This document shows positions 7,917 to 17,232 of a stretch of DNA of 64,000 nucleotides, piece by piece; positions within the stretch are counted from its first letter, which is position 1; each line of letters opens with the position of its first letter. The translations under genes and the position numbers were made by a program. The notes beneath the pieces were generated by a model. That model was not told the origin of the DNA. It saw nothing but the letters and a program-made list of their open reading frames with translations, and searched no databases. The DNA comes from RUG13409 sp045546135 (GTDB taxonomy: Bacteria > Bacillota > Clostridia > Peptostreptococcales > Anaerovoracaceae): assembly GCA_045546135.1 (NCBI GenBank), contig JAZQCD010000010.1, forward strand, positions 1-64,000. The letters are read 5' to 3'.

Positions 7917-8651
7917 TTATTCTTCGACCTCTCCTGCTTCTCTTGCGCAGAAGGAGCAAAGCTTTGTATATCCGTGGTTGATAGCTTCTTCTATTTCGAT
8001 TCCGCCTTCATACCACTGTGCTTCCTTTACGAGGTAAGGATTGCTTCTTGTAAGTGACTGGCAGTCAGCATAGTAGTGATAGCAGTGACCGTAAGGTGTT
8101 ACATAGATAGTGTCTGTTCCGTGGTTTGCGATAGCGGCGGTCTTTTCTTCTGAAGAGATAGGATCCCAGTCAACAGAGAGGAGTCCGCCGAGAAGGAGCG
8201 CTACTACTGCGACTACAAGAACGATAGTCTTGTGCTTCTTTCCTATAGCGAGTGAACCTTCCTTGTCTGTCTTGAGGAGCATGACTATGAACGGTACGAA
8301 GCAGATGATTGACATGATGAGTCCCATCTGGTTCTGAAGGAAGAATTTTACCTTGTTCTCCTTTGATGCAGGATCGATGTGGTTTGCTTTCTTCCAGAAC
8401 TGTGATCCGATGATGAGGAATATAAGGTCCAGTACCAGGAAAGCGATGAGGTAAATGATAGGATTGTCAGGAAGTCCTGCGATGAGCGTAGGAAGATACC
8501 ACTTACCTGTCAGGTTCATTATAGCTACCAGCTCGCAAGCTACTGCAAGTACCCAGAAGCAAACAGCAGCAACTCTTTTTCCTGTTGCGCCTTCTGTTGA
8601 GTAGTTCTTTGGAGCTTCAGCAGCTTTTTTTGTTGTTTTCTTTTCTGCCAT
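7917..8651 (-). CDS. membrane protein with Cys/His zinc-ribbon-like tail
   Basis: Function not recognised. The 244 residues have a Lys/Ala-rich cytoplasmic N-terminus and four predicted membrane helices (about 27-47, 63-82, 107-126, 142-160). The C-terminal part has the pattern of a small domain found at the ends of some secreted nucleases and surface proteins: VTPYGHCYHYYADCQSL followed by a helix and YTKLCSFC. Cysteines and histidines there could bind zinc. The tail is rich in acids. It is the distal gene after a DUF937-like protein on the same strand. Confidence 0.6.
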   Translation of the reverse strand: MAEKKTTKKAAEAPKNYSTEGATGKRVAAVCFWVLAVACELVAIMNLTGKWYLPTLIAGLPDNPIIYLIAFLVLDLIFLIIGSQFWKKANHIDPASKENKVKFFLQNQMGLIMSIICFVPFIVMLLKTDKEGSLAIGKKHKTIVLVVAVVALLLGGLLSVDWDPISSEEKTAAIANHGTDTIYVTPYGHCYHYYADCQSLTRSNPYLVKEAQWYEGGIEIEEAINHGYTKLCSFCAREAGEVEE

Positions 8652-8691
8652 TTGATTTTCTCCTTAAAAAAATGCTTGGAATGATTTCACT

Positions 8692-9357
8692 TTATTTCTT
8701 TGAAAGAAGGCTCTGAAGGAGCGCGCCTGCAAGGTCTCCCATGAGGTCGTTTTCCTCTTCTTCTTTCTTTGAAGTCTTTTTCTTCTTCTTTGAGGATGAT
8801 GGTTTTTCTTCCTCTTCTTCTGCTCCTAAGAGTCCGCCGAGGAGGCTGGAAAGAGCATCCTCAGAAGCGCTTTCTGTCTTCTTCTTTTTCTTCTTTGAAG
8901 ATGATGTAGTTGTCTGCGCGCTTGTATCTGTACTGACAAGGCTCATGACCTTCTTGAGAAGGAAAGGCGCAGCTGCAATGAGTACTTTGCTTACAGTCTT
9001 TGCGTCAAGGCCGAGGCTTTGAGCTATCTGAGCAAGTCCATTGGTCGTATTCTTCTTTCCTCCAAAAAGGGCTGAAAGAACAGAGTTGTTTGCAGCGTCG
9101 GCTGCTTCTATCTCTTCCTCATCCTCTTCCTCTGCTGCCGTTCCCATAAGTCCTGAGAGAAGTCCAAGAGTATTGTTTTGGTTGGAACCTGAAAGGTTTC
9201 CGAGGAGCAGCGGGAGTGCTGCTGAAAGGATAGCGCTTGAATCTCTTGTGGAAACTCCTGCATAACCTGCTATCTCTCTTGAAAGTTCTTCATCGATATC
9301 GGCTGCCGCCGGCTCTGTTTTAGTCAATTTAACGGTTTCGAGTTTAGATGTATCCAT
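8692..9357 (-). CDS. DUF937-like protein with charged low-complexity linkers
   Basis: A cytoplasmic protein of 221 residues. Two Ala/Leu-rich helical segments, around 40-70 (SAILSAALPLLLGNLSG) and 105-140 (QIAQSLGLDAKTVSKVLI), match the DUF937/YidB pattern of paired helical repeats. They are separated by acidic and Ser/Lys runs (EEEDEEE, SSSKKKKKK, EEEEE) and end in a third helix (DLMGDLAGALLQSLL). Such runs look like flexible linkers or sites of slippage. It lies 40 bases upstream of the membrane protein gene, so the two are co-transcribed. Confidence 0.65.
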   Translation of the reverse strand: MDTSKLETVKLTKTEPAAADIDEELSREIAGYAGVSTRDSSAILSAALPLLLGNLSGSNQNNTLGLLSGLMGTAAEEEDEEEIEAADAANNSVLSALFGGKKNTTNGLAQIAQSLGLDAKTVSKVLIAAAPFLLKKVMSLVSTDTSAQTTTSSSKKKKKKTESASEDALSSLLGGLLGAEEEEEKPSSSKKKKKTSKKEEEENDLMGDLAGALLQSLLSKK

Positions 9358-9522
9358 ATAATCCCTCCTAAAATCGATTTTTATTCATACATCAATATAT
9401 TACCATATTATCAGATAGGAATAAAACATAAAATTAATGTTAAAAAAAAGGTCGAAATATGGTACATTATATGGTGAGACAAAAGTTGCTAAAGCACATC
9501 TATATGTAGGAGGTAAAAATAC

Positions 9523-10617
9523 ATGGCAGATGAGGAAAAATATTTAAAGAGCGACGAACTTACAACAGAAGAGACAGCTCTCGTTGAGACCTATGCAAAC
9601 ACCATAGATCTTACAGACACAAGCACGATCCTTACTTACGGAGCAGAAGCTCAGAAAAAGATCGCTGCATTCTCTGACACAGCCCTTGAAGGTGTAAAGA
9701 CAAAGGACCTCGGTGGAGTGAGCAATCTCATTACAGGACTCGTAACAGAGCTCAGAGGATTTTCTGTAGAAGAGGAAAAGAAGGGACTCTTCTCCTTCCT
9801 TAAGAAAAAGAGCAACAAGCTTGCAGAACTCACAGCAAAATTCGATTCCGCAGAGAACAATGTAAACAAGGTAGTCACAGCTCTTGAAGCACATCAGGAC
9901 ACCCTTACAAAGGACGTAGTCATGCTCGACGAGATGTACGAAGCAAACCTTGATTACTTCAAGGATCTGAGCATGTATGTCATTGCAGGAAAGAAAAAAC
10001 TTGAAGAAGCAAGACAGACCACACTCGTAGAACTCCAGAAAAGAGCAGAGGAATCAGGTCTTGCAGAGGACGCACAAAGAGCATCCGACTATGCATCCAT
10101 GTGCGAGAGATTCGAGAAAAGACTTGCTGACCTTGAGGTAACAAGGACCATCAGCGTACAGATGGCACCGCAGATCAGACTCATCCAGAACAGCGACAAC
10201 CTGATGATCGAAAAGATCCAGACGACCATCAACAACACCATTCCTCTTTGGAAGAACCAGATGGTACTCTCCCTTGGTCTTGCTCATTCCGAGCAGGCAG
10301 TTGCAGCTCAGCACGCTGTATCAGAAGCTACAAACGAGCTCCTCAAGAAGAACGCAGAAACTCTTCACACAGGCGCAGTTGAGATCGCAAAGGAAAGCGA
10401 GAGAGCTATCGTTGATCTTGAGACCGTAAAGTATACCAATGAACAGCTCATGGCAACTCTTGATGAAGTGCTCGCCATCCAGGAAGAGGGACATCAGAAG
10501 AGAATCGAGGCAGAGGCTGCTCTTGCCAAGATCGAGAACGAACTGAGAGAGAAGCTCCTCTCCATGACAAAGACAGGCCAGAACTCCGGATACGTAGAAG
10601 AAGTTCAGGTCCAGTAA
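9523..10617 (+). CDS. telA: toxic anion resistance protein, TelA/KlaA family
   Basis: A 364-residue cytoplasmic, mostly alpha-helical protein of the TelA family, named for tellurite resistance but of unclear mechanism and linked to envelope stress. Family features: the GLFSFLKKKSNKL motif after residue 85, a long coiled-coil region (about 95-330) with YEANLDYFKDLSMYIAGK-like and QMAPQIRLIQNSD segments. AGGAGG lies before the ATG. The xpaC gene follows after 11 bases, and TelA-XpaC pairing is common in Firmicutes. Confidence 0.88.
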   Translation: MADEEKYLKSDELTTEETALVETYANTIDLTDTSTILTYGAEAQKKIAAFSDTALEGVKTKDLGGVSNLITGLVTELRGFSVEEEKKGLFSFLKKKSNKLAELTAKFDSAENNVNKVVTALEAHQDTLTKDVVMLDEMYEANLDYFKDLSMYVIAGKKKLEEARQTTLVELQKRAEESGLAEDAQRASDYASMCERFEKRLADLEVTRTISVQMAPQIRLIQNSDNLMIEKIQTTINNTIPLWKNQMVLSLGLAHSEQAVAAQHAVSEATNELLKKNAETLHTGAVEIAKESERAIVDLETVKYTNEQLMATLDEVLAIQEEGHQKRIEAEAALAKIENELREKLLSMTKTGQNSGYVEEVQVQ

Positions 10618-10628
10618 GGAGAACTTAA

Positions 10629-11483
10629 ATGGGAAGAAAAAGAGGCGGACTGGGAATGCTCCTTGCATGCCTGGTTGGATTCTGGATACTTAGGGCTTTG
10701 CTGCCCGCTCTTGCAGGAGTCTTCGGATTCTTACTTTGGGCTGCAGCCATAGGATTTGTCGTGCTCCTTGGAGCCATCATAATCTCAGGACTCAAATCAG
10801 GAGAAAAGGAAGCGCAGAAACCTGCAGAAGGCGAAACGAAAGCCCTGACCTTTGAACAGAAGAAAGCTGTAGATGATACCAAGGCGCTCCTCAACAAAAT
10901 CAGGATCAATTCCGTAAGAGTGAACGATCCCCAGATCAGGAACGATTTTATCGATATCTGCAATGCGACAGAGAAGATAATAAACTACCTTAAGGACGAT
11001 CCTACAGATTTCCAGACAGGAAGAAGAGTCATCAATTATTACACATCCAGCGTAGCAGAGATAGAGAGCAAGTACGTAAAGCTGCAAAACAGCGGTACGG
11101 ACATGGGAAATACCTCTGAAAAGCTCAAAGGAAACCTTGAAGAGATCAAGGGAGCTCTTAACAAGCTTTATCAGAATCTCTTTGATGACGACAAACTCGA
11201 CCTTACAGTTGAGATGAAGGCTCTTTCTATCGCTCTGAAAAGAGACGGTCTCGTTGACGACAGCTTTGCAAAGATCGCTCAGGACTTTGCTTCCGGCAAA
11301 GCAACTGAAGAGCAGATCCTTGCTCAGGCAGATGTCATAGAAGACGTGATCGCAAAGGCTGAAAGTTCTGCAGACGTTGCTCACGATGCAGCAGAGGACT
11401 ATGCCAAGCAGACAGCTGCGGCTGCAGAAGCTGCTACAGGCGAAGCCATAGAGGAAGTAGGAGAGCTTCTCAGAAACGAATAG
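10629..11483 (+). CDS. xpaC: XpaC-like membrane protein
   Basis: A 284-residue partner of TelA. Two membrane helices near the N-terminus (about 8-28 and 30-55) lead to a helical domain of the XpaC family (5-bromo-4-chloroindolyl phosphate hydrolysis protein): NKIRINSVRVNDPQIRNDFIDI followed by FQTGRRVINYYTSSVAEI. The SD AAGGAG overlaps the telA stop codon, which suggests translational coupling. The family's enzyme activity is not established; a role with TelA in envelope stress is an inference from pairing. Confidence 0.82.
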   Translation: MGRKRGGLGMLLACLVGFWILRALLPALAGVFGFLLWAAAIGFVVLLGAIIISGLKSGEKEAQKPAEGETKALTFEQKKAVDDTKALLNKIRINSVRVNDPQIRNDFIDICNATEKIINYLKDDPTDFQTGRRVINYYTSSVAEIESKYVKLQNSGTDMGNTSEKLKGNLEEIKGALNKLYQNLFDDDKLDLTVEMKALSIALKRDGLVDDSFAKIAQDFASGKATEEQILAQADVIEDVIAKAESSADVAHDAAEDYAKQTAAAAEAATGEAIEEVGELLRNE

Positions 11484-11520
11484 GGCTATACACTAAAGTT
11501 TAGCCAAACAAGGACTTTGG

Positions 11521-11549
11521 AGGTCCCGCAAAAGCGGGGCCTCTTTTTT
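11521..11549 (+). terminator. intrinsic terminator of telA-xpaC
   Basis: AGGTCCCGC and GCGGGGCCT pair (one G-U) over AAAA, followed by C and six T. Confidence 0.88.
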
Positions 11550-11557
11550 GTATTCTT

Positions 11558-11637
11558 AACAACTGACAGTTGTTGGCTCTGCATCCATATAATTGTTTTA
11601 TTTTGCACCTTCTTGATTGTTAACATTAACATGTTAA
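11558..11637 (+). promoter_or_regulatory. promoter and palindromes upstream of XRE regulator
   Basis: AACAACTG-A-CAGTTGTT is a perfect 17-base palindrome (11558-11574) that covers the likely -35 CTGACA (11563-11568); the -10 TATAAT is at 11588-11593 with a 19-base spacer. A second palindrome, TTAACATGTTAA (11626-11637), overlaps the ribosome binding site. This pattern suits autoregulation by the XRE protein. Confidence 0.6.
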
Positions 11638-11643
11638 GGAGGC

Positions 11644-11979
11644 ATGACAATGGTCCGCAATCTTAAATATTTAAGAGAAAAAAGAGGGCTCTCTCAAAGT
11701 CAATTAGCAGATGAACTTGGCGTTACTCAGCAGTCAGTGAATAAATATGAGAATCATACGACAGAACCCGATATAGAGATGCTCATAAGAATAGCAAAGT
11801 TTTTCGATACGTCCGTGGATTTTCTTGTAGGTAATACGAATATCGAGAGAAAGTACGAAGTGGTCTACAGGACCGATCTCAATGACAGAGAGATGCAGGT
11901 CATGGAAGATTTCAGAGGGATAGACGAAAGCAGCAAGACTGCTGTTGAGATCGTCCTAAACGAACTAAAGAAAAAGTAG
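11644..11979 (+). CDS. XRE-family helix-turn-helix regulator
   Basis: A 111-residue DNA-binding protein. Residues 6-60 form a Cro/CI-type HTH (LKYLREKRGLSQSQLADEL, TQQSVNKYE, FDTSVDFLVG), as in SinR and immR-like repressors. The C-terminal 45 residues form a helical tail probably used for dimerisation. AAGGAGG overlaps the operator-like palindrome before the start. It is a single-gene unit bounded by terminators; target genes could be its own promoter, telA-xpaC or the moxR operon. Confidence 0.85.
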   Translation: MTMVRNLKYLREKRGLSQSQLADELGVTQQSVNKYENHTTEPDIEMLIRIAKFFDTSVDFLVGNTNIERKYEVVYRTDLNDREMQVMEDFRGIDESSKTAVEIVLNELKKK

Positions 11980-11997
11980 TATGCATAAAAGCAAAAG

Positions 11998-12036
11998 AGC
12001 TGCTCTTCCTATTCATTTGGAAGAGCAGCTTATTTT
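11998..12036 (+). terminator. intrinsic terminator
   Basis: Twelve-base perfect arms AGCTGCTCTTCC and GGAAGAGCAGCT over a 9-base loop, followed by TATTTTT. Confidence 0.88.
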
Positions 12037-12049
12037 TAGAAACATTCAT

Positions 12050-12078
12050 TTGAAGATGGCACTTTTATGATATAGAAT
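12050..12078 (+). promoter_or_regulatory. promoter of the moxR operon
   Basis: TTGAAG (12050-12055), 17-base spacer, TAGAAT (12073-12078), 40 bases before the moxR start. Confidence 0.6.
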
Positions 12079-12117
12079 GTAAGCGGTCGATTACAAGCAA
12101 AAAACGAGGGAGAAAAA

Positions 12118-13065
12118 ATGAAGATAGAACCTATCATAGCTGAAATGAAGAAGGCAGTTTACGGCAAGGATGACGTACTTGAAAAGATACTCATGTGCAT
12201 CCTTTCAGAAGGGCATGTCATACTCGAGGATAAACCGGGCGTTGGAAAAACTACTATAGCAAAGACCATATCAAAGGTCCTTGGCCTTGCATCAAAGAGG
12301 ATACAGTTCACAAGCGATGTAATGCCTTCAGATGTTACAGGATATATAACATACAATAAAAATAAAGGGACAGACGAATTTGTTCCGGGTCCCATATTCG
12401 ATACGAACATACTTCTTGCTGACGAGATCAACAGAGCAAGTTCAAAATGCCAGGCAGCTCTTCTTGAAGTAATGCAGGAAAGGCAGGCAACCATCAGTTC
12501 CGTCACAAAGAAAGTAGAGGACCCCTTCGTTGTCATCGCTACTATGAACCCCTATATTTCTTCTCTTTACGGAGTCAGCGTCCTGCCTCAGTCAGAACTT
12601 GACAGGTTCTCAATGGCTCTTTCAGTAGGATATCCTGAAAGAAAAGATGAACTTGAGCTCCTTGCATCAAGAGACAAAGGAGACCCTGTAGACAGCCTTT
12701 CTGAAGTTGCGACCAAGGAAGAGATCCTTGCCTGCAGGAGGGAAATAGACGATGTCTATGTGGATCTTGCCATATATACCTACGTATACGACCTTGCGTC
12801 TGCAACGAGAAAGCATCCTGATATCGAGGTCGGTATGTCTCCAAGAGGAGAACTCGTCCTCCTTCGCATGGCAAAGGCAGCTGCATATTTTGCAGGAAGA
12901 GACTATGTTACACCGGAAGACATAAAGAAGGTCTTTACGGATGTTTGCGTACACAGGATCAGCATGAAGGAACAGGAACTTACTGTCATATCCGAAAGAA
13001 GAGTAAACCTTCTTAAAAAGATACTTTCAGACACTCCTGAACCACCTCTTTTAAGAGCAAGATGA
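12118..13065 (+). CDS. MoxR-family AAA ATPase
   Basis: A 315-residue AAA+ ATPase thought to act as a chaperone with DUF58/VWA-type partners. Walker A is KPGVGKTT (39-46), Walker B LLADEINRA (99-107), sensor 1 is in VIATMNPY, and the PSELDRF-type second region of the family reads PQSELDRFSM. The C-terminal lid has the MSPRGELVLLRMAKA motif of MoxR. Its stop overlaps the next start by 4 bases (ATGA), the standard moxR-DUF58-transglutaminase arrangement. Confidence 0.92.
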   Translation: MKIEPIIAEMKKAVYGKDDVLEKILMCILSEGHVILEDKPGVGKTTIAKTISKVLGLASKRIQFTSDVMPSDVTGYITYNKNKGTDEFVPGPIFDTNILLADEINRASSKCQAALLEVMQERQATISSVTKKVEDPFVVIATMNPYISSLYGVSVLPQSELDRFSMALSVGYPERKDELELLASRDKGDPVDSLSEVATKEEILACRREIDDVYVDLAIYTYVYDLASATRKHPDIEVGMSPRGELVLLRMAKAAAYFAGRDYVTPEDIKKVFTDVCVHRISMKEQELTVISERRVNLLKKILSDTPEPPLLRAR

Positions 13066-13940
13066 CCATAATATTTATCCTCATTCTTTTGTTTGCTCTA
13101 AAGTTCAATTACCAGGTGACATACATAGATTATCTCATCGGGTTCGTTTTGCTTGCCCTTTTTGTATCCTTTGCTTTATGTTTTTATGTTAAAAAAGCAT
13201 TGCTTCTTAACATAGAAGCAGACGACAGGTGGTACAAGGAAGGAGACAGCATAAAGCTTAAGATGCTCATCGACGCTCCCTCCTTTCATCCTGACATAGT
13301 GCCACAGGTGACTTTAGAAAACCTTCAGACAGGAGAGATAAAGACACTTTCCGGCATATGCGAGGATCAGGGAACAGTATATGAATTTAAGGACCTGTCT
13401 CCCGGCACCTTGAGACTGTCTGCAAAAAGAGTGATGATAAGCGGTTTCTTTGGAATTATCAAGCTTTCAAAAAAGACTGACTTTGAAAAGGTCTTCAATG
13501 TTTATCCAAAGAAGGCCCCAGTCAATTACAGATATGTAAGAAAGAGCTATATCCCGGGCGAAGGCGAGATACTGAATGCTAAAGGAGACGACTATACAGA
13601 AATCTTCGAAGTAAGGCCTCTTCAGGAAGGCGACGACCTAAAGCATGTCCACAAAGCTTTATCGGCTAAATACGATGAATATATAGTAAAGGTAGGATCG
13701 GACTCAAGGAAGTCCTTCTATACCTACTACCTAAATGACGGAGAAACTTTCAGCGTGATGCTGAACCTTTTAGGGCAGCTCGCGCAGCTAAGAGAGACTG
13801 TCATAAAGGATGAAGGAGCCTTCATCATGGCAGTATACAAAGGAAAGCAAAGAGAACTTGTCTTTGATTCGCAGCTTTACAGCCTTGTTGACGAAGTCTA
13901 CAAGGATTATGTGATACCAAGAGAAAAGAAAGCCAAATGA
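13062..13940 (+). CDS. DUF58-domain membrane protein
   Basis: A 292-residue protein with two N-terminal membrane helices (about 1-20 and 22-45), a beta-rich middle and a DUF58 core near residues 170-230: GEILNAKGDDYTEIFEVRPLQEGDDLKHVH. The family's usual IxW after the GD motif is here HVHKA, so the Trp is replaced by His. It overlaps its neighbours by 4 bases on both sides, so the three proteins are probably made in fixed ratio. Role unknown; partners of MoxR in envelope assembly in related systems. Confidence 0.85.
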   Translation: MTIIFILILLFALKFNYQVTYIDYLIGFVLLALFVSFALCFYVKKALLLNIEADDRWYKEGDSIKLKMLIDAPSFHPDIVPQVTLENLQTGEIKTLSGICEDQGTVYEFKDLSPGTLRLSAKRVMISGFFGIIKLSKKTDFEKVFNVYPKKAPVNYRYVRKSYIPGEGEILNAKGDDYTEIFEVRPLQEGDDLKHVHKALSAKYDEYIVKVGSDSRKSFYTYYLNDGETFSVMLNLLGQLAQLRETVIKDEGAFIMAVYKGKQRELVFDSQLYSLVDEVYKDYVIPREKKAK

Positions 13941-15793
13941 CATTTAAGGATATATCAAAAAGGCTTCCGGCCCTCACAGCGTATGTATGCAGCATCATCC
14001 TGGTACTAACTATCTACCGGGAGTTTTCCTATGCCGTTCCGAAAATGAAAGTCATAGGAAGTCTTTATGCGCCCATCCTTGGGATAGCTTTTCTTACTGC
14101 AGCATTCATTTTTGCTCTCATCAAGGAAAAGAAACTGATTTTCAGGTTCCTTTCCTTTGCAGCAATGTTTGTTTGCAATGTGTTTTGCTACGGAGGCATA
14201 GAAGCTCAGGTAGTTCTCATCATAGCCTTGGTCCTTGACCTTGCTCTTGAGCACATAGACATAAGCCGCTTTATAAATCTTGCTGTCTTTATAATAGCTT
14301 TTATCATATGCGGCGCCATGGCATCTCTTACTGTTCCTGCCATAGAAAAGATAAAGACTCCTAAAATGATCACAGACCTTCAGGAGTCATGGTTTTCGAT
14401 AATAGAAGATGAAGGCGAGCCGGAACCTTCCCACGAACCGGTAACAGACCCACAGGACGCTATAGAAGTAGACCTTGGAAGGCTCCTTGGCAATGTCATA
14501 ACCAACGAAGCCTTCGATCCCTCCGATCCTACGATGAGCATGGGCATAACCTCATCCTATCCTTTGGAAAAGATGATGGTATTTGCATGCTATGACTACG
14601 ATCCTGTGGAGACCAAGTTCGATCTTGCTGTTGCAATGCCCTTTTCAGAGGACAGCGCTGATAAATATTTTGGCAAAATATATACAGAGCACACTGTGCC
14701 TGCGCCTCTTCCATACTGGATAGAGATAGAAGACAACAGCATATACAAGGATATGAGATTCATTCCTTACTGCGATTTCAGGACAGAAGACCTTCTCCTT
14801 GTATGCAAGGATTCCTATGTATTCCTTGGAGAAGAGGGCCATCCTCAAAAGTACACCTATTACATAGATCCTGACAGCTATTACGAAACTTCTGCTCCCG
14901 GGTACGGAGAATATGTAACGAACAACTACATAAGGATACCGGGAGAATTCAGAGAGACTCTGACAAACTTCCTTTTGTCTCACGGCATAGACGTTTATCC
15001 GGAAGACAGATATGAAGCAGTCTCAAAGCTTTGCGAAGTATTCGACAAAGAGTATATTTACAATGATATACCTCCTGAACTTCCTCAGGGAGAAGATCCT
15101 GTTCTTTGGTTCCTTAATGTGAGCAAGACAGGCTACAGTAAGCACTTTGCAGCAGCTCAGGTTCTCCTTTTAAGAGCAGCAGGAATCCCTGCAAGATATA
15201 CCTACGGCTACAAAATGAAAACAGAAGCAGGCCAGCCTGCCATCATTACGGAAGGCGATGCCTATGCCTTTTGCCAGGTATATATAGACGGACGCTGGCA
15301 GATAGCGACTGAGCTGAAAAAACCTGTAGAAAAAGAAGATGAAGAAAAGGAACCCATCCTTCCAATAGATCCCGTAGATCCGGAACCCACCCCAACAGAC
15401 CCTGCTGAGCTTCCGGAAGAAAAGGGACCTAAGATCCCGTGGAAACTGATCGGCATCATAGGAGGAGCGATAGCATTAATAGCTTGTCTTACACTTCTTT
15501 GGAGGCACCTTGCAAGGAAATTTAGACCAAAAGCGCTTCAGATCATAAACGGCGATTACAAAGCTTTGAAAAAGTTCTACTTCATAAGGCAGGACATAGG
15601 GGACAGGATGCTTAAGGTCAGGTACTCAAAGGAAGGCCCCGAAGATGATGATGCAAGGCTCCTTGAAAGAGAGATAAGCGCTGCAAAAGCGCAATTCAAA
15701 TACAGAAAAAAATATCTCACTGTGCTGAGGCTTTTGATCTTTACAAAATGGCAAAAGACTAAATCTGTAATATCAAATATGTTTCAGCATTAA
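13937..15793 (+). CDS. transglutaminase-like membrane protein with lost catalytic triad
   Basis: A TgpA-like membrane protein of 618 residues: five or six N-terminal helices (to about 135), an extracellular part with a transglutaminase-core fold near 370-455, a Pro/Glu-rich linker, a membrane helix near 500-520 and a cytoplasmic tail. The core is recognisable (LLLRAAGIPARYTYGY, FCQVYIDGRW) but the active-site positions are changed: GYC becomes GYSKHFA (Ser), HAW becomes YAF (Tyr for His), and the final Asp lies in IATELK and is missing. It is therefore probably non-enzymatic. Start overlaps the DUF58 stop. Confidence 0.82.
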   Translation: MTFKDISKRLPALTAYVCSIILVLTIYREFSYAVPKMKVIGSLYAPILGIAFLTAAFIFALIKEKKLIFRFLSFAAMFVCNVFCYGGIEAQVVLIIALVLDLALEHIDISRFINLAVFIIAFIICGAMASLTVPAIEKIKTPKMITDLQESWFSIIEDEGEPEPSHEPVTDPQDAIEVDLGRLLGNVITNEAFDPSDPTMSMGITSSYPLEKMMVFACYDYDPVETKFDLAVAMPFSEDSADKYFGKIYTEHTVPAPLPYWIEIEDNSIYKDMRFIPYCDFRTEDLLLVCKDSYVFLGEEGHPQKYTYYIDPDSYYETSAPGYGEYVTNNYIRIPGEFRETLTNFLLSHGIDVYPEDRYEAVSKLCEVFDKEYIYNDIPPELPQGEDPVLWFLNVSKTGYSKHFAAAQVLLLRAAGIPARYTYGYKMKTEAGQPAIITEGDAYAFCQVYIDGRWQIATELKKPVEKEDEEKEPILPIDPVDPEPTPTDPAELPEEKGPKIPWKLIGIIGGAIALIACLTLLWRHLARKFRPKALQIINGDYKALKKFYFIRQDIGDRMLKVRYSKEGPEDDDARLLEREISAAKAQFKYRKKYLTVLRLLIFTKWQKTKSVISNMFQH

Positions 15794-15811
15794 GAAGAAA
15801 GAGGGAAAGAA

Positions 15812-17230
15812 ATGATAGATAACAAAACTAAGATCATTTGCACCATGGGTCCGGCTACAGAGGACGAAGCCGTACTTCGCCAGATGATAGAAAACGGCAT
15901 GGACGTTGCAAGGCTAAACTTTTCTCATGGCACTCACGAAAGCCATGGAAAGACCATAGAGATGATAAAAAGAGTGAGAAAGGATATGGGCGTGCCCCTT
16001 CCCATCATGCTCGATACCAAAGGCCCTGAGTATCGTATAAGGACCTTTGAGGGCAGCTCGATAGTCCTTGCAGACGGAGATCCCTTTGAGTTTTGGTGCG
16101 TAGAAAAACAAGGTTCAAAGGCGGGCGTCAGCGTATCCTATCCAAAGCTTTGCGAAGAACTGAGTGAAGGAGATACCATCCTCGTCAACGACGGCCTTGT
16201 ATCCTTAAGAGTAGATTCCATTGAAGGTACTACCATAAAGTGCACGACTCTCATAGGAGGAAAGCTTTCAGACAGAAAGTCCATGAGTTTCCCCGGAAAA
16301 GTCCTTCACCAGGATTACTTAAGCGAGCAGGACAAAGAAGACCTTCTCTTTGGTATAGAGCAGGATGTAGATTTCGTTGCATGCTCCTTTGTTTCAAACA
16401 GCCGGGATATCATAGACCTTAGGACCTTCCTCACAGAGCACGGAGGAAAGGACATACAGCTGATCGCAAAGATAGAGAACCGCTCCGGAGTAGATAATGC
16501 AGCAGATATACTTAGTTACTGCGAAGGACTCATGGTAGCAAGAGGAGACCTTGGCGTTGAGATCCCATATACAGAACTTCCTGCAATTCAAAAGAACCTC
16601 ATAAAGCTTTGCCAAAGGAAGGGTGCTGTATGCATCACTGCAACTGAGATGCTCGAATCCATGATAGAAAAACCACGTCCCACAAGGGCTGAGATCTCTG
16701 ACGTTGCAAATGCAGTATTTGACGGATCCTCTTGCATAATGCTCTCAGGAGAGACTGCATCAGGAAAATATCCTGTCCAGGCAGTAAGAGCAATGGCACT
16801 CATCGCCATAGATGCAGAAGCGCACATAGATTATGTAAAAAGATTCGAGACCACAAGCTTTGATATAGAGGACCTCACGGATGCTCTTTCTCATTCTGCA
16901 GGAAGGCTTGCCATCGACACTAATGCTTCTTGCATCGTTTCAAGCACCATGGGCGGAGAGACAGCAAGGATGGTATCAAGGAACCGTACTCCAATGAGGA
17001 TAGTGGGCATGACCTGCGTAGAAAAGACCTACAGGCAGATGGGTATGTATTGGAACGTGACTCCTGTCATGGTCGATGAATTCGACGGGCTCGAGGAGCT
17101 CATCCTAAGCGCAAGAGAAATGGTCAAAAAGGAAGGCTTTGCAAAGAGCGGCGACGTAGTCGTAGTGACGGGCGGCCTTACAAACACAGCAGGCGGAACG
17201 AAGCTCATTCACGCAGATACTATAGATTAG
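15812..17230 (+). CDS. pyk: pyruvate kinase
   Basis: Makes pyruvate and ATP from phosphoenolpyruvate and ADP. The 472 residues are the standard length without the extra C-terminal PEP-utiliser domain seen in many Bacilli. Motifs: KTKIICTMGPA at the start, LDTKGPEYR, the active-site lysine in IAKIENRSGVDN, MVARGDLGVEIP and TATEMLESM with its Lys-to-Glu spacing as in K-dependent enzymes, and SGETASGKYPV. GAGGG lies before the ATG. It is 18 bases after the transglutaminase-like gene and 2 bases before the MtnA-like gene. Confidence 0.96.
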   Translation: MIDNKTKIICTMGPATEDEAVLRQMIENGMDVARLNFSHGTHESHGKTIEMIKRVRKDMGVPLPIMLDTKGPEYRIRTFEGSSIVLADGDPFEFWCVEKQGSKAGVSVSYPKLCEELSEGDTILVNDGLVSLRVDSIEGTTIKCTTLIGGKLSDRKSMSFPGKVLHQDYLSEQDKEDLLFGIEQDVDFVACSFVSNSRDIIDLRTFLTEHGGKDIQLIAKIENRSGVDNAADILSYCEGLMVARGDLGVEIPYTELPAIQKNLIKLCQRKGAVCITATEMLESMIEKPRPTRAEISDVANAVFDGSSCIMLSGETASGKYPVQAVRAMALIAIDAEAHIDYVKRFETTSFDIEDLTDALSHSAGRLAIDTNASCIVSSTMGGETARMVSRNRTPMRIVGMTCVEKTYRQMGMYWNVTPVMVDEFDGLEELILSAREMVKKEGFAKSGDVVVVTGGLTNTAGGTKLIHADTID

Positions 17231-17232
17231 AT

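Noticed and set aside
8741..9265. Plus-strand frames rich in Phe and Ser opposite the DUF937-like gene
   Set aside because: They are complements of Glu/Lys runs; no start signals.
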